Origin: Sphingomonas sp. Leaf10
GTDB taxonomy: Bacteria > Pseudomonadota > Alphaproteobacteria > Sphingomonadales > Sphingomonadaceae
Length of the DNA: 64,000 nucleotides
NCBI RefSeq assembly: GCF_001421245.1
Contig: NZ_LMKE01000006.1
Coordinates: 1-64,000 of the forward strand
Direction of reading: 5' to 3'
Shown here one piece after another: positions 1-6,898 of this stretch (positions are counted from its first letter, which is position 1; every line of letters starts with the position of its first letter). The position numbers and the translations under genes are program-made. The notes beneath the pieces are model-generated. The model saw only the letters and a program-made list of their open reading frames with translations, did not search any database and was not told the DNA's origin.

Positions 1-59
1 CGGCAAACTCGCCTACCAGAAAAGCCGCGCTCAATAACAAGGCGGCCTACTGGCCACGC

Positions 60-275
60 TTACAGCACATCCACCTTCCCGATGGTCGCGGCGTTTTTCG
101 TGTTCCCCATGTGTCGTGCCTCCCCCGCCGGTGATTCGTGCGGTGGAACGTCCATAGGGCCGAACGCTATTGTGTCGTCCAGTGCTATGGTAAGCGCGTG
201 TCGCGACCCACAAACGAAACCATCAATCCCCGGACTTATCGAAGGCACGGCGTCGCAACGCTGCGCGTGCATCAT
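60..275 (-). CDS. small hypothetical protein, host flank
   Basis: A short minus-strand frame that would follow the gene at 223-531, overlapping it by 53 nt. A purine-rich stretch (GAGG) lies about 10 nt before tandem ATG codons. The product is about 71 residues with no signal peptide, membrane segment or known motif. It may equally be a chance frame. It lies left of tRNA-Pro and so outside the prophage. Confidence 0.3.
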   Translation of the reverse strand: MMHAQRCDAVPSISPGIDGFVCGSRHALTIALDDTIAFGPMDVPPHESPAGEARHMGNTKNAATIGKVDVL

Positions 276-531
276 CAATCAACTCTACCTCGTCGCCAGT
301 AAGCTGGGAGGGGCTGGTCGACCACACAGCGTGAGCATTTGAGGATGCATCATCCAGCCACCGCACGGACTCCACAGCTAAGCAGTTTTCCTTGCGGCAA
401 TGATCTTCCCAGCCGTCAAAGTCCGCATGGGGAATCGGGCCGCGCATGATCGCGATACGGACTGCCGGCAGCACTTCGCGCCACAGCGCCGAGTCAGGTG
501 CTAGATCAGAGTCGTTCAGCGAACCAAGCAT
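223..531 (-). CDS. hypothetical protein downstream of tRNA-Pro
   Basis: A frame of 102 residues starting MLGSLNDSDLAP, rich in acidic and Trp residues (DFDGWEDH, VESVRWLDD). The open frame continues upstream through the tRNA gene, so the start is set at the first ATG after the tRNA. Only a weak ribosome site is present. I recognise no family. It lies in the host flank, on the strand of tRNA-Pro. Confidence 0.4.
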   Translation of the reverse strand: MLGSLNDSDLAPDSALWREVLPAVRIAIMRGPIPHADFDGWEDHCRKENCLAVESVRWLDDASSNAHAVWSTSPSQLTGDEVELIDDARAALRRRAFDKSGD

Positions 532-613
532 CTCAAACTCGCTACAGCAAACGTGACGAAGGTTGCTACAGTGCCTGACGCTAAGCCACTGTAAAACAGC
601 GCTTTTTGTATTG

Positions 614-690
<77 letters not shown>

Positions 691-701
691 ACGCGCATTT
701 G

Positions 702-731
702 CCCTTAGCGGCAAGGCGTTTGCAGATGCAA
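702..731 (-). promoter_or_regulatory. candidate phage-borne promoter for tRNA-Pro
   Basis: On the minus strand TTGCAT (731-726) and TAAGGG (707-702) are separated by 18 nt, and the tRNA begins 11 nt beyond the second box. A short inverted repeat (TTGCC..GGCAA, 699-714) overlaps the -10 box. The native promoter is separated from the gene by the prophage, so a promoter is expected here, but the boxes match the consensus only partly. Confidence 0.35.
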
Positions 732-849
732 GCAGCATGTGCCGAGCGGCAAGATTCGGCGAAACGCGGCGGCGGCGAACCCGACCAGTCCCGGATTATT
801 CCCGGAGCCTGATTCACGGTACGTTCTTCCTAACCCCCGGAGCCGCAGC

Positions 850-1425
850 ATGAGCGACAACTATCCTTGCGGGCATAATCGTGGTGGTGACAACGACCAG
901 TGGTTCAAGAACGGATCGCGCCAGAGTCGCCGCTGTCGCCAGTGCAATGTCAATGATGTCAACGCTCGCGGCAAAGCGGGGCGTGATGCACTTCGCACGC
1001 TGCAATCCATTCCGATGCTGAGTGTGCCTGCGGGCTGGGTGCTGGTGCCCGTCGCTGATCTTCGGGTTTTGGCCGACCTTCGGCAGCATATCCATCAACA
1101 CGAACCCGATCGCGTGAAATGGGAAGGCGAGTGGCATTACGGCCCGCTGGCTACGGCTTTCATTTCCACCATCGAGGCTGTTGCGGACGCCGCAGACACC
1201 ATGCTCGCCGCCACCCCCGCCCCGCCGATCGAAGGCCGGGATGCGGACGTGGAGCGGGTGGCACGCGAAGCCGCAAACGGGCTGGATTGGGACAAAGTGT
1301 ATGCCGCTGCCCGTAAGCGCGCGCTGAACGAAGTGACCGGCACATCCTACGACGAGTATCTGGCTCGTGAGATTGCCGATCGCATCGCCCGCGCCGCCCT
1401 CCAAGCCCTCGGAGAACGGGGGTGA
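850..1425 (+). CDS. phage left-arm protein with N-terminal zinc ribbon
   Basis: 191 residues starting MSDNYPCGHNRGGDND at an ATG preceded by CCGGAG; the frame is open further upstream but unsupported. The N-terminus has CGH and CRQC pairs spaced like a zinc ribbon, followed by an alanine- and arginine-rich helical region. It is the first of nine closely packed plus-strand genes inside attL. No known family recognised. Function unknown. Confidence 0.7.
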   Translation: MSDNYPCGHNRGGDNDQWFKNGSRQSRRCRQCNVNDVNARGKAGRDALRTLQSIPMLSVPAGWVLVPVADLRVLADLRQHIHQHEPDRVKWEGEWHYGPLATAFISTIEAVADAADTMLAATPAPPIEGRDADVERVAREAANGLDWDKVYAAARKRALNEVTGTSYDEYLAREIADRIARAALQALGERG

Positions 1426-1655
1426 GCGAGGGTGACGAAGTGACGGTAGTGCAGCACCCAAACTGGACCGCCGAATACATGCGCTTAGCCAAGAGCGGGC
1501 GTGTTGGTCGTATTGAGCGGATATTCACCCCGCTTGGCGGCGAAGGCTCGCCGCCGGTCGTGCGCGTCGTTTTCCCCAAGGTCGCACCGTATCGCAAAGA
1601 GCGTGTCGAGTTCTTTGCGCCCAACGACCTGCAATTGAAGGACCCCCGCCCATGA
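1422..1655 (+). CDS. small phage protein, unknown
   Basis: 77 residues from a GTG that overlaps the previous stop (GTGA), typical of translational coupling. The sequence looks like a small beta-rich, SH3-like fold (alternating V/R strands around GRVGRIERIF and RVVFPKV), but this is only an impression. No catalytic motif seen. Confidence 0.65.
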   Translation: MSEGDEVTVVQHPNWTAEYMRLAKSGRVGRIERIFTPLGGEGSPPVVRVVFPKVAPYRKERVEFFAPNDLQLKDPRP

Positions 1656-1984
1656 CGGACGATCTTGTGGGGCGGCTGCGCAAAGGGCGACTGATACAAG
1701 CGAACCAAACCCGCACCATGACATGCGGGACCACCGGCTTTCCAATTGAGGTTGGCACCGGCGAAATCCGGGAGTTGCCGCACCCCGACGCCCTAGAAGC
1801 CGCCGCCCGCATCGAAGCGCTTGAGGCTGCTCTGCGACCGTTTGCCGAGGCGGCTGACGATCTGGACGACAAGCATCGCGACAGTTCGCCGATCTGGGAA
1901 GCGCCCGCCGCACTTGGGATCGATGCCGGGCATCTTCGCGATGCTCAGAAGCTATTAGCGAAAGGTCCACCCCATGCAGACTGA
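1652..1984 (+). CDS. phage accessory protein, coiled-coil type
   Basis: 110 residues, ATG overlapping the previous stop. It starts MTDDLVGRLRKG and has a central helix IEALEAALRPFAEAADDLDD, a pattern common in short accessory proteins of alphaproteobacterial phages. Likely a small helical protein; no function assignable. Confidence 0.65.
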   Translation: MTDDLVGRLRKGRLIQANQTRTMTCGTTGFPIEVGTGEIRELPHPDALEAAARIEALEAALRPFAEAADDLDDKHRDSSPIWEAPAALGIDAGHLRDAQKLLAKGPPHAD

Positions 1985-2111
1985 CGCAGAGGTCGCGGCG
2001 ATTGTCGTGCTGCTCGGCCTTATCCCGATCGGCATCCCAGCAACCGTGATTGTGCTCGGCCTGCGTCGCCTCCGCGTCGCCCAGCACCTGAAACAGGAGA
2101 ATGCGAAGTGA
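1974..2111 (+). CDS. 45-residue single-span membrane protein
   Basis: ATG at 1974 to TGA at 2111. After a short acidic start (MQTDAEV) comes one hydrophobic span (AAIVVLLGLIPIGIPATVIV) and a basic tail (RRLRVAQHLKQ), so it probably sits in the inner membrane with its C-terminus in the cytoplasm. It overlaps both neighbours (GTGA with the next gene), supporting real translation. Function unknown. Confidence 0.6.
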   Translation: MQTDAEVAAIVVLLGLIPIGIPATVIVLGLRRLRVAQHLKQENAK

Positions 2112-2380
2112 AGAAGAGCGCAATCGTGCCAGGTCGCAGCTACCTGAACAAGTCCGGTCGATCGGAGCGGAAAGTGCTGGACGTGGGGCCGCACGTGGCC
2201 GTCGATTGGTGCGGCGATGACGCGACGGAGCCAAAGGGCGAGCCGGGTGTCCAGTACATCGATCGTCGCATGGGCAAGACGATCTACGGCCCCGGATCGG
2301 GCAAGAGGGCGCAGACGATGTACCTGTCGACCTTCGCTTCATGGGCCAGTCAGATCGTCCCGGAAGGACAGGAGGCATGA
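2108..2380 (+). CDS. small phage protein, unknown
   Basis: 90 residues from a GTG overlapping the stop of the small membrane protein. Begins MKKSAIVPGRSYLNKSGRSE, basic and beta-rich, with a conserved-looking YLSTFASWA near the end. No recognised domain. Its stop overlaps the next ATG. Confidence 0.65.
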   Translation: MKKSAIVPGRSYLNKSGRSERKVLDVGPHVAVDWCGDDATEPKGEPGVQYIDRRMGKTIYGPGSGKRAQTMYLSTFASWASQIVPEGQEA

Positions 2381-3537
2381 CCGACCCCCGCATGACCCCC
2401 ACGAACGACGCGCCGGTGACGGTGGAGCAATGCGTCGCGAAGATCATGGACGATCGGATCGCTTATTTCGAACGGACGAACGGCTATTACGAGCGGGCCG
2501 ACGCCGCGCGCAGCTACCGTGCGACCAAAACGGCTTTGCTTAAAGCCCTTGCCGCCCTCGCCTCCGCGCCTGCCGGGCCAGACCCTGACACCCCTGCATA
2601 CGAAGCGGCTAGACAAGCTATTGCCGACGAACTGCGGCGCATAGCTGTCGGTGAACCCAAGAGCGGATATCGCGAAATGGCGGACCGGTTGGCGGCGGGA
2701 CAACAGCCAACGATACCGGCCTATGTCGCTATGCAGGTAATGGCGCGTCAGTCCGTCTCCGCACCTGCTAGGGATGGGGTGCCTTCATGTGAGCGTTGCA
2801 ATAAACCATCGCCGCAAGGTTTGCGCTGCTACGCTTGTTTATCGGGAGAAGTCGAACAATTGCGTTTTGAGGCTGATAGATTAGCCGCTCAAGCTGACCC
2901 ATGTTCGGCAGTGTCTGTTCTGCTAAGTTTGGCGGCAGAAGAAGACCGCGCGATTGCGTTCTGTGATGATCCTAAAGATAGAGGGCGCTGTGCGATTATC
3001 GCCGCTGAATTTAGACGGGTGGCGAAATTGCTATCAGACGGTCACGATAAGGCTATTGACGCCATCGCCGCAGCCCTCGCTCGTCCGCACTCCGCTGTAG
3101 CGCCTGTCGGGAATGGGGATGCGATAAGAGAGGCGTTGCTAGTTGTTCGCGGAAGCGTCAGCGATCTCCGCAAAGGTTTTGCCAAGTACGTCGATCCCGC
3201 TCGATGGGTAGAACAGGTGGTTGCCCATATCGACGCAGCCCTCGCCCGCCCGCGCGCAGCGGTTCTATTGCGACAGCTTGCCGACGAAAACGCGCTGTCC
3301 GACCCGATCGAGGATATGCCGTTTGCCGAACGTGGCGCGGTCATCGCCTCGTTACGGCGTATGATCGCTGACCGCCCGCGCGCAGCGGTGGGGGAGCGGG
3401 AGGCGCGTGACCATGTCGACCGCGAGCATCTGCAACAGGTCGCAGACGGAGCGTTTGGCGACGGGCCGTTTACCCGTGGCGCTGCACGCGACCAGCTTGC
3501 CGCCCTGCAATCCCCGCCCGCGAAGGTGGAGGGGTGA
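2377..3537 (+). CDS. large mosaic accessory protein with internal zinc ribbon
   Basis: 386 residues; ATG at 2377 overlaps the previous stop. The ends are Ala/Arg-rich helices with related segments (AAALARPHSAV, DAALARPRAAV, MIADRPRAAV). Roughly residues 145-235 carry a CERC..CYAC zinc ribbon and come from visibly lower-GC DNA (about 2790-3060), suggesting insertion of a foreign segment or fusion of several small accessory genes. No known function. Confidence 0.65.
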   Translation: MTDPRMTPTNDAPVTVEQCVAKIMDDRIAYFERTNGYYERADAARSYRATKTALLKALAALASAPAGPDPDTPAYEAARQAIADELRRIAVGEPKSGYREMADRLAAGQQPTIPAYVAMQVMARQSVSAPARDGVPSCERCNKPSPQGLRCYACLSGEVEQLRFEADRLAAQADPCSAVSVLLSLAAEEDRAIAFCDDPKDRGRCAIIAAEFRRVAKLLSDGHDKAIDAIAAALARPHSAVAPVGNGDAIREALLVVRGSVSDLRKGFAKYVDPARWVEQVVAHIDAALARPRAAVLLRQLADENALSDPIEDMPFAERGAVIASLRRMIADRPRAAVGEREARDHVDREHLQQVADGAFGDGPFTRGAARDQLAALQSPPAKVEG

Positions 3538-3998
3538 GCGTGGATAGCAAAGACCCTCCGATCATCGAGCCGGGCTATTTGGCTGGCCTGAAGGTTGTCG
3601 ACATTGGTGACATTCGGGTAGCGCGCGGACTGTCTCGTCGCCCCAACTCGTCATGCCGCCATCGGCAGATGCGATACGATCAGCAGGAGCGCCGGATATG
3701 GTGCGCCGACTGCGAGACAGACGTCGAGCCGTTCGATGCGTTCCTGATCGTGTGCGAGCATTTCGACGCCGCTGCCAAGAAGATCAAACGCGAGCGTGAC
3801 GAGGTAGCAGAAGCGAAGGCCCACAACATCAGCCGAGTTGCGGCCAAGCGCATGGACGAGATGTTCCGGCGGAAACACATGGTGCCAGCCTGCCCGCATT
3901 GCAGCGCAGGGATCTTCCCCGAAGACGTGAACCGCATGGGCATGGTAGGACGTGATTTTGAGGCTGCGCGTCGTGCCAAGCAGAAGGACCGTCCATGA
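3534..3998 (+). CDS. zinc-ribbon phage protein
   Basis: 154 residues from a GTG overlapping the previous stop. Two metal-binding pairs are visible: SSCRHRQ..IWCADCE in the middle and ACPHCSAGIF near the end, separated by a basic helix (KKIKRERDEVAEAKA). This suggests a nucleic-acid-binding protein. No named family recognised. Confidence 0.65.
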   Translation: MSVDSKDPPIIEPGYLAGLKVVDIGDIRVARGLSRRPNSSCRHRQMRYDQQERRIWCADCETDVEPFDAFLIVCEHFDAAAKKIKRERDEVAEAKAHNISRVAAKRMDEMFRRKHMVPACPHCSAGIFPEDVNRMGMVGRDFEAARRAKQKDRP

Positions 3999-4192
3999 CC
4001 GACCCCAACGACGAAATCGTCCTGAACACCGCCATCGCGCGGCTACAGGACTTCATCGACACCTACCCGGACGGCGAGCAAATCGACGGCGACATGCCGC
4101 TGACCAAGGACGATGTGCTGATGGTGATCGAGGCGGCTAAGCGTGGGGTGGGTGTGGTCGAGGTGCCGACAATCGAATCGCTCGACTTGTAG
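3995..4192 (+). CDS. small acidic phage protein
   Basis: 65 residues, ATG overlapping the previous stop. Strongly acidic (MTDPNDEIVL, DGEQIDGDMPLTKDD), with no cysteine and no membrane span. A small acidic protein could be a DNA mimic or an inhibitor, but nothing beyond composition supports that. Confidence 0.6.
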   Translation: MTDPNDEIVLNTAIARLQDFIDTYPDGEQIDGDMPLTKDDVLMVIEAAKRGVGVVEVPTIESLDL

Positions 4193-4216
4193 GTTTTCGT
4201 TCTTCATCCGTTCTGG

Positions 4217-4597
4217 ATGGGCGACAAGAAGGCACCAAAAGTCTGGCTATGGCCGTCATGGGTCGAGACGGTCGGCGCCATGGCCGCATCCGATGCGAAG
4301 ATCAGCGTGTCATGCGATCGGTGCAACGCCTACCGTGACGTCGACATACCGGCGCTGCTGGCGAAAGTCGGACCGAATTATTCGCTCATCAATCGGCGCT
4401 GCCGGTGCAAGCTCACGCCGGGCTGCAATGGTTGGAATCGCTTTCGGTATCTGCACGGGGTCATGCGCCGGCTGTGGGACGACAACGCCAGCGATCGGTG
4501 GCTGGCTCTGGAGAATGCATCAAGGCGGGAGATGACGCGGCTGATCCGGGAGGCCGGGGAAGAGCGCGAGAAGAAGCGGCTTAGGGAGCGGAGGTAG
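4217..4597 (+). CDS. zinc-finger phage protein, last gene of left arm
   Basis: 126 residues starting MGDKKAPKVWLWPSWVETV. Cysteines are arranged CDRCN (near residue 34), then RCRCKLTPGC, consistent with a zinc-binding fold, followed by a basic helical tail (EEREKKRLRERR). It ends with TAG directly abutting the CTA of the convergent lysis-end gene, so the two operons meet with no spacer. Confidence 0.7.
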   Translation: MGDKKAPKVWLWPSWVETVGAMAASDAKISVSCDRCNAYRDVDIPALLAKVGPNYSLINRRCRCKLTPGCNGWNRFRYLHGVMRRLWDDNASDRWLALENASRREMTRLIREAGEEREKKRLRERR

Positions 4598-4762
4598 CTA
4601 CCCCACCCGCCGCAGCACTTCATCCTGTACCGCTTCCCGCAAGGCGCGCTCAGCAGCTTCCTTCGTCAGCGGGTTGGCGTTCGAAGCGATGGCCTTGCCG
4701 ATCGCAGGCAGGACGATGCGCTTCAGGGCAAAACGCGCGATGGCGCCGATGGGCAGCTTCAT
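4598..4762 (-). CDS. small basic protein at lysis end
   Basis: 54 residues (MKLPIGAIARFALKRIVLPA..), amphipathic and basic at the N-terminus with an acidic C-terminal helix (EAAERALREAVQDEV). The start at 4762 overlaps the previous gene's stop. It is the last gene of the late operon, next to the endolysin cassette; it could be a lysis accessory protein, but no family is recognised. Confidence 0.6.
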   Translation of the reverse strand: MKLPIGAIARFALKRIVLPAIGKAIASNANPLTKEAAERALREAVQDEVLRRVG

Positions 4763-5055
4763 GGCTTGGGTTCCTCGGTTACCGATACGGGATCGTCCGG
4801 CGTACCAGCAGGCCGGGTAGGCGACGCAGCCGCAGCCAGCTCGCCCAGCTTGTCGGTGCCGCGCTGTTCCCACCGCTTTTGCACCGCCTCGACGATGCGC
4901 TGGAGGACCAGCAGGAAAGCGGCGACGTCGATGCCGGTCTGCCCGGTAAGCTCGCCTCGGAACGCGGATATGATGAGGACCGCCAGCACGCCGGTGCCAA
5001 GCCAGCCCAGCAGGCCGATTTCGCTGACGTGATCGCTGACGTTGGGGATTTTCAC
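4759..5055 (-). CDS. phage membrane protein, holin candidate
   Basis: 98 residues from GTG at 5055, preceded by GGAGG. A hydrophobic span (LLGWLGTGVLAVLIISAF) is followed by an amphipathic stretch (AAFLLVLQRIVEAVQKRW) and an acidic Pro-rich tail. One or two membrane segments, small size and position beside the endolysin fit a holin or lysis regulator. I cannot distinguish these from sequence alone. Confidence 0.6.
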   Translation of the reverse strand: MKIPNVSDHVSEIGLLGWLGTGVLAVLIISAFRGELTGQTGIDVAAFLLVLQRIVEAVQKRWEQRGTDKLGELAAAASPTRPAGTPDDPVSVTEEPKP

Positions 5056-5126
5056 CGCAACACCTCCAACAGCTTGACCCGCAGAGCGTTGACGTGCGCC
5101 AGACCGATCGTCGTTACGTTGCCCAT
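5052..5126 (-). CDS. 24-codon leader-like ORF in lysis cassette
   Basis: ATG at 5126 is preceded by GGGGGAAG. The product is MGNVTTIGLAHVNALRVKLL plus EVLR, and its TGA overlaps the GTG of the membrane protein. It starts inside the last codons of the HNH gene. It may be a translational coupler, or a remnant of a gene into which the HNH gene was inserted. Confidence 0.35.
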   Translation of the reverse strand: MGNVTTIGLAHVNALRVKLLEVLR

Positions 5127-5746
5127 GTCTTCCCCCGGTACGCATCTCTAATCGCGGTAACCGACACCCCGTACTCTTCAGCGAGCGCGCGAGTTACGCC
5201 GCGATCACTTGTCTTTCTGGCACGGATATCAGCAACAGCTTCAGTCGTCAGTTTCCGGTTACCCACGAGCACGCGCGTTTCGCATTGCTGTTTTGGCGTC
5301 GCCCAGCGGCAGTTGCTTGGCTCGTAATTTCCGTTAGGATTTGGGAAACGATCCAGAGTTAGACCGTCGCGATAACCGTTATCTAGCGCCCACTCTTTGA
5401 ACGAAGCAAAGTCGGCCCAGCAAGGATCAAAGGTTATCCCGCGCCCGCCATAGCGGTGCCATCCGATATGCTTCGGGCGCGTGCAACGCTCCTTCATACC
5501 CGACCAGATTCCGTACAGCTTGGTGCGACCACCCTTCCAACCGCCGTGCCGAGTGGTTGCTTCGCGATTGAGGCATCCGCAGCTAAGCGTCTTGCCCGAA
5601 CGAACCGCGTCAACACGGCTAACCAAATCTCTCCCACAATCGCAGGAAAAAAGCCAACGTGTCCTTCGGTCAGTTCGGGGCATTGGCTGTTGAGCCATTA
5701 GCCTTCCAAAGCGTTGACCATGCAAGTTACTAGTAGCCTGACGCAT
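5114..5746 (-). CDS. HNH-type homing endonuclease-like protein with C-terminal HTH
   Basis: 210 residues. The N-terminal part has the SCDCG..LSCGC cysteine pattern. The central part, YGIWSGMKERCTRPKH, then YGGRGITFDP, LTLDRFPNPNGNYEPSNCRW, is typical of phage HNH/AP2-like endonucleases. Residues about 160-210 form a helix-turn-helix (LAEEYGVSVTAIRDAYRG). Such genes are mobile; this one sits inside the lysis cassette, 4 nt after the endolysin, and is not needed for lysis. Confidence 0.85.
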   Translation of the reverse strand: MRQATSNLHGQRFGRLMAQQPMPRTDRRTRWLFSCDCGRDLVSRVDAVRSGKTLSCGCLNREATTRHGGWKGGRTKLYGIWSGMKERCTRPKHIGWHRYGGRGITFDPCWADFASFKEWALDNGYRDGLTLDRFPNPNGNYEPSNCRWATPKQQCETRVLVGNRKLTTEAVADIRARKTSDRGVTRALAEEYGVSVTAIRDAYRGKTWAT

Positions 5747-5750
5747 AACC

Positions 5751-6422
5751 TTACCTAAGAACAGTTAGAAGTCGCTGGCGCAACTTGTTAACATGTTCTA
5801 AGCCAATCAAACCTCCGTTACAAATTCTTCTTGCGCCATCCGTGTCGCCGCGATCGAGCGCCGCGAACACCTTCCGATCCTTATAGAAGTCGCAGGCCAG
5901 CAACAGCGACAGCGCCGGCACAGCGGCAAGATCGGGGTCGGTATCCAGCCCCAACCCCAGACGCCGGTCCGCCGCCTCGTAATTCGCACGGCCGGTAAGC
6001 TGGAGCATCCCCCTGCCCCGGAACGCCCAGCCATCGCCGGGCTGCGTGTTGCCCATGCGCCCGTCATAGACCCGGCTCGCGATCAGCTCCGGCTTGCGGG
6101 CGACGGTCGCAGCACTCGCAGGCGTGAAGCGCGACGGCCATGTCCGCACCAGCGCCTCGCTGCTGTAATTCAGGTTCTCGACGAACACCCGGTAGCCGCC
6201 CGTCTCATTCGCTGTCTGGGCGAGGAAGTCGGCAAGGCGGGTGACGGACTGGTCGACGCCGTATGCCGGCAGATGGACGACGCAGGCGTTGGCGAGCGAC
6301 TTGATGACCTTAGCGTCCGCGTTCGGGCCGACGACCCGCAGCAGCGCCGTATAGGTGCCTCGACCGGGGATGCCGTCTGGCGTTACGCCTAGCCGGGCCT
6401 GCGTGGCTTTCCAGTCGATCAT
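5751..6422 (-). CDS. endolysin, glycoside hydrolase family 19 (chitinase-like)
   Basis: 223 residues. A short N-terminal region resembles a peptidoglycan-binding helix bundle (WKATQARLGVTPDGIPGRGT). The GH19 lysozyme-like domain follows, with a catalytic-type Glu in FLAQTANETGGYRVFVENLN and the hallmark GDGWAFRGRGMLQLTGRANY. It should cut the glycan strand of peptidoglycan at the end of the lytic cycle. There is no signal peptide, so export needs a holin. It overlaps the preceding membrane protein by 4 nt. Confidence 0.92.
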   Translation of the reverse strand: MIDWKATQARLGVTPDGIPGRGTYTALLRVVGPNADAKVIKSLANACVVHLPAYGVDQSVTRLADFLAQTANETGGYRVFVENLNYSSEALVRTWPSRFTPASAATVARKPELIASRVYDGRMGNTQPGDGWAFRGRGMLQLTGRANYEAADRRLGLGLDTDPDLAAVPALSLLLACDFYKDRKVFAALDRGDTDGARRICNGGLIGLEHVNKLRQRLLTVLR

Positions 6423-6898
6423 TCCCCGCCCTCCTCCGCTGGACTAGCCGCAGCATTCGGCACCGCTGCGATGATCTTCGCAGCCCGGATGGTCGCTTTT
6501 TCCGCGGTGCTGTCGGTCTGCTGGCGCGCTCGCATTTCACGGATCCGTTCGGCGTGCTCTGCGGCTGCTTCCGGCTTGATCTCGATGCGGGTCAGCAGTG
6601 CTTCGAATGCCTGCGTGACATTATTCAGCTCATGCCGGAGAATGCTGATCTCGGCCTCATACGAAGCTCGCAGCACGCCGATCTCGGCCTCATACGAAAC
6701 CCGCTGATCGTCAATTTTCTTCTCTAGTTTCTCGATACGCGACACGCGCCTGTCCCCCAACGCCATCTTCGCGCGCAGGCTTGCGTCCACGATCGCGGGC
6801 CACCCTTTGATGATTGCGAGAATGACGGAGCCAGCCAGCGCCCAGCCCCATGGTGCCCGCTCAAAGCTGGCGGTTATTGCGGTGGCGAACGTCGTCAC
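6419..6898 (-). CDS. membrane-anchored coiled-coil protein of lysis cassette (holin or i-spanin candidate)
   Basis: 159 residues. One membrane span near the N-terminus (WGWALAGSVILAIIKGW) is followed by a long coiled coil with a duplicated heptad block (SYEAEIGVLRASYEAEISIL) and an Ala/Glu-rich tail. Its stop overlaps the endolysin start. One span plus coiled coil resembles an inner-membrane spanin, while its position before the endolysin suits a holin. No outer-membrane spanin lipoprotein was found nearby. Confidence 0.65.
   Translation of the reverse strand: MTTFATAITASFERAPWGWALAGSVILAIIKGWPAIVDASLRAKMALGDRRVSRIEKLEKKIDDQRVSYEAEIGVLRASYEAEISILRHELNNVTQAFEALLTRIEIKPEAAAEHAERIREMRARQQTDSTAEKATIRAAKIIAAVPNAAASPAEEGGE
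6647..6698. repeat. 33-bp tandem duplication within coiled-coil gene
   Basis: An identical 19-bp block occurs at 6647-6665 and 6680-6698 with a 33-bp period (11 codons). It encodes the repeated SYEAEI unit, a recent in-frame duplication of coiled-coil heptads. Confidence 0.85.
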
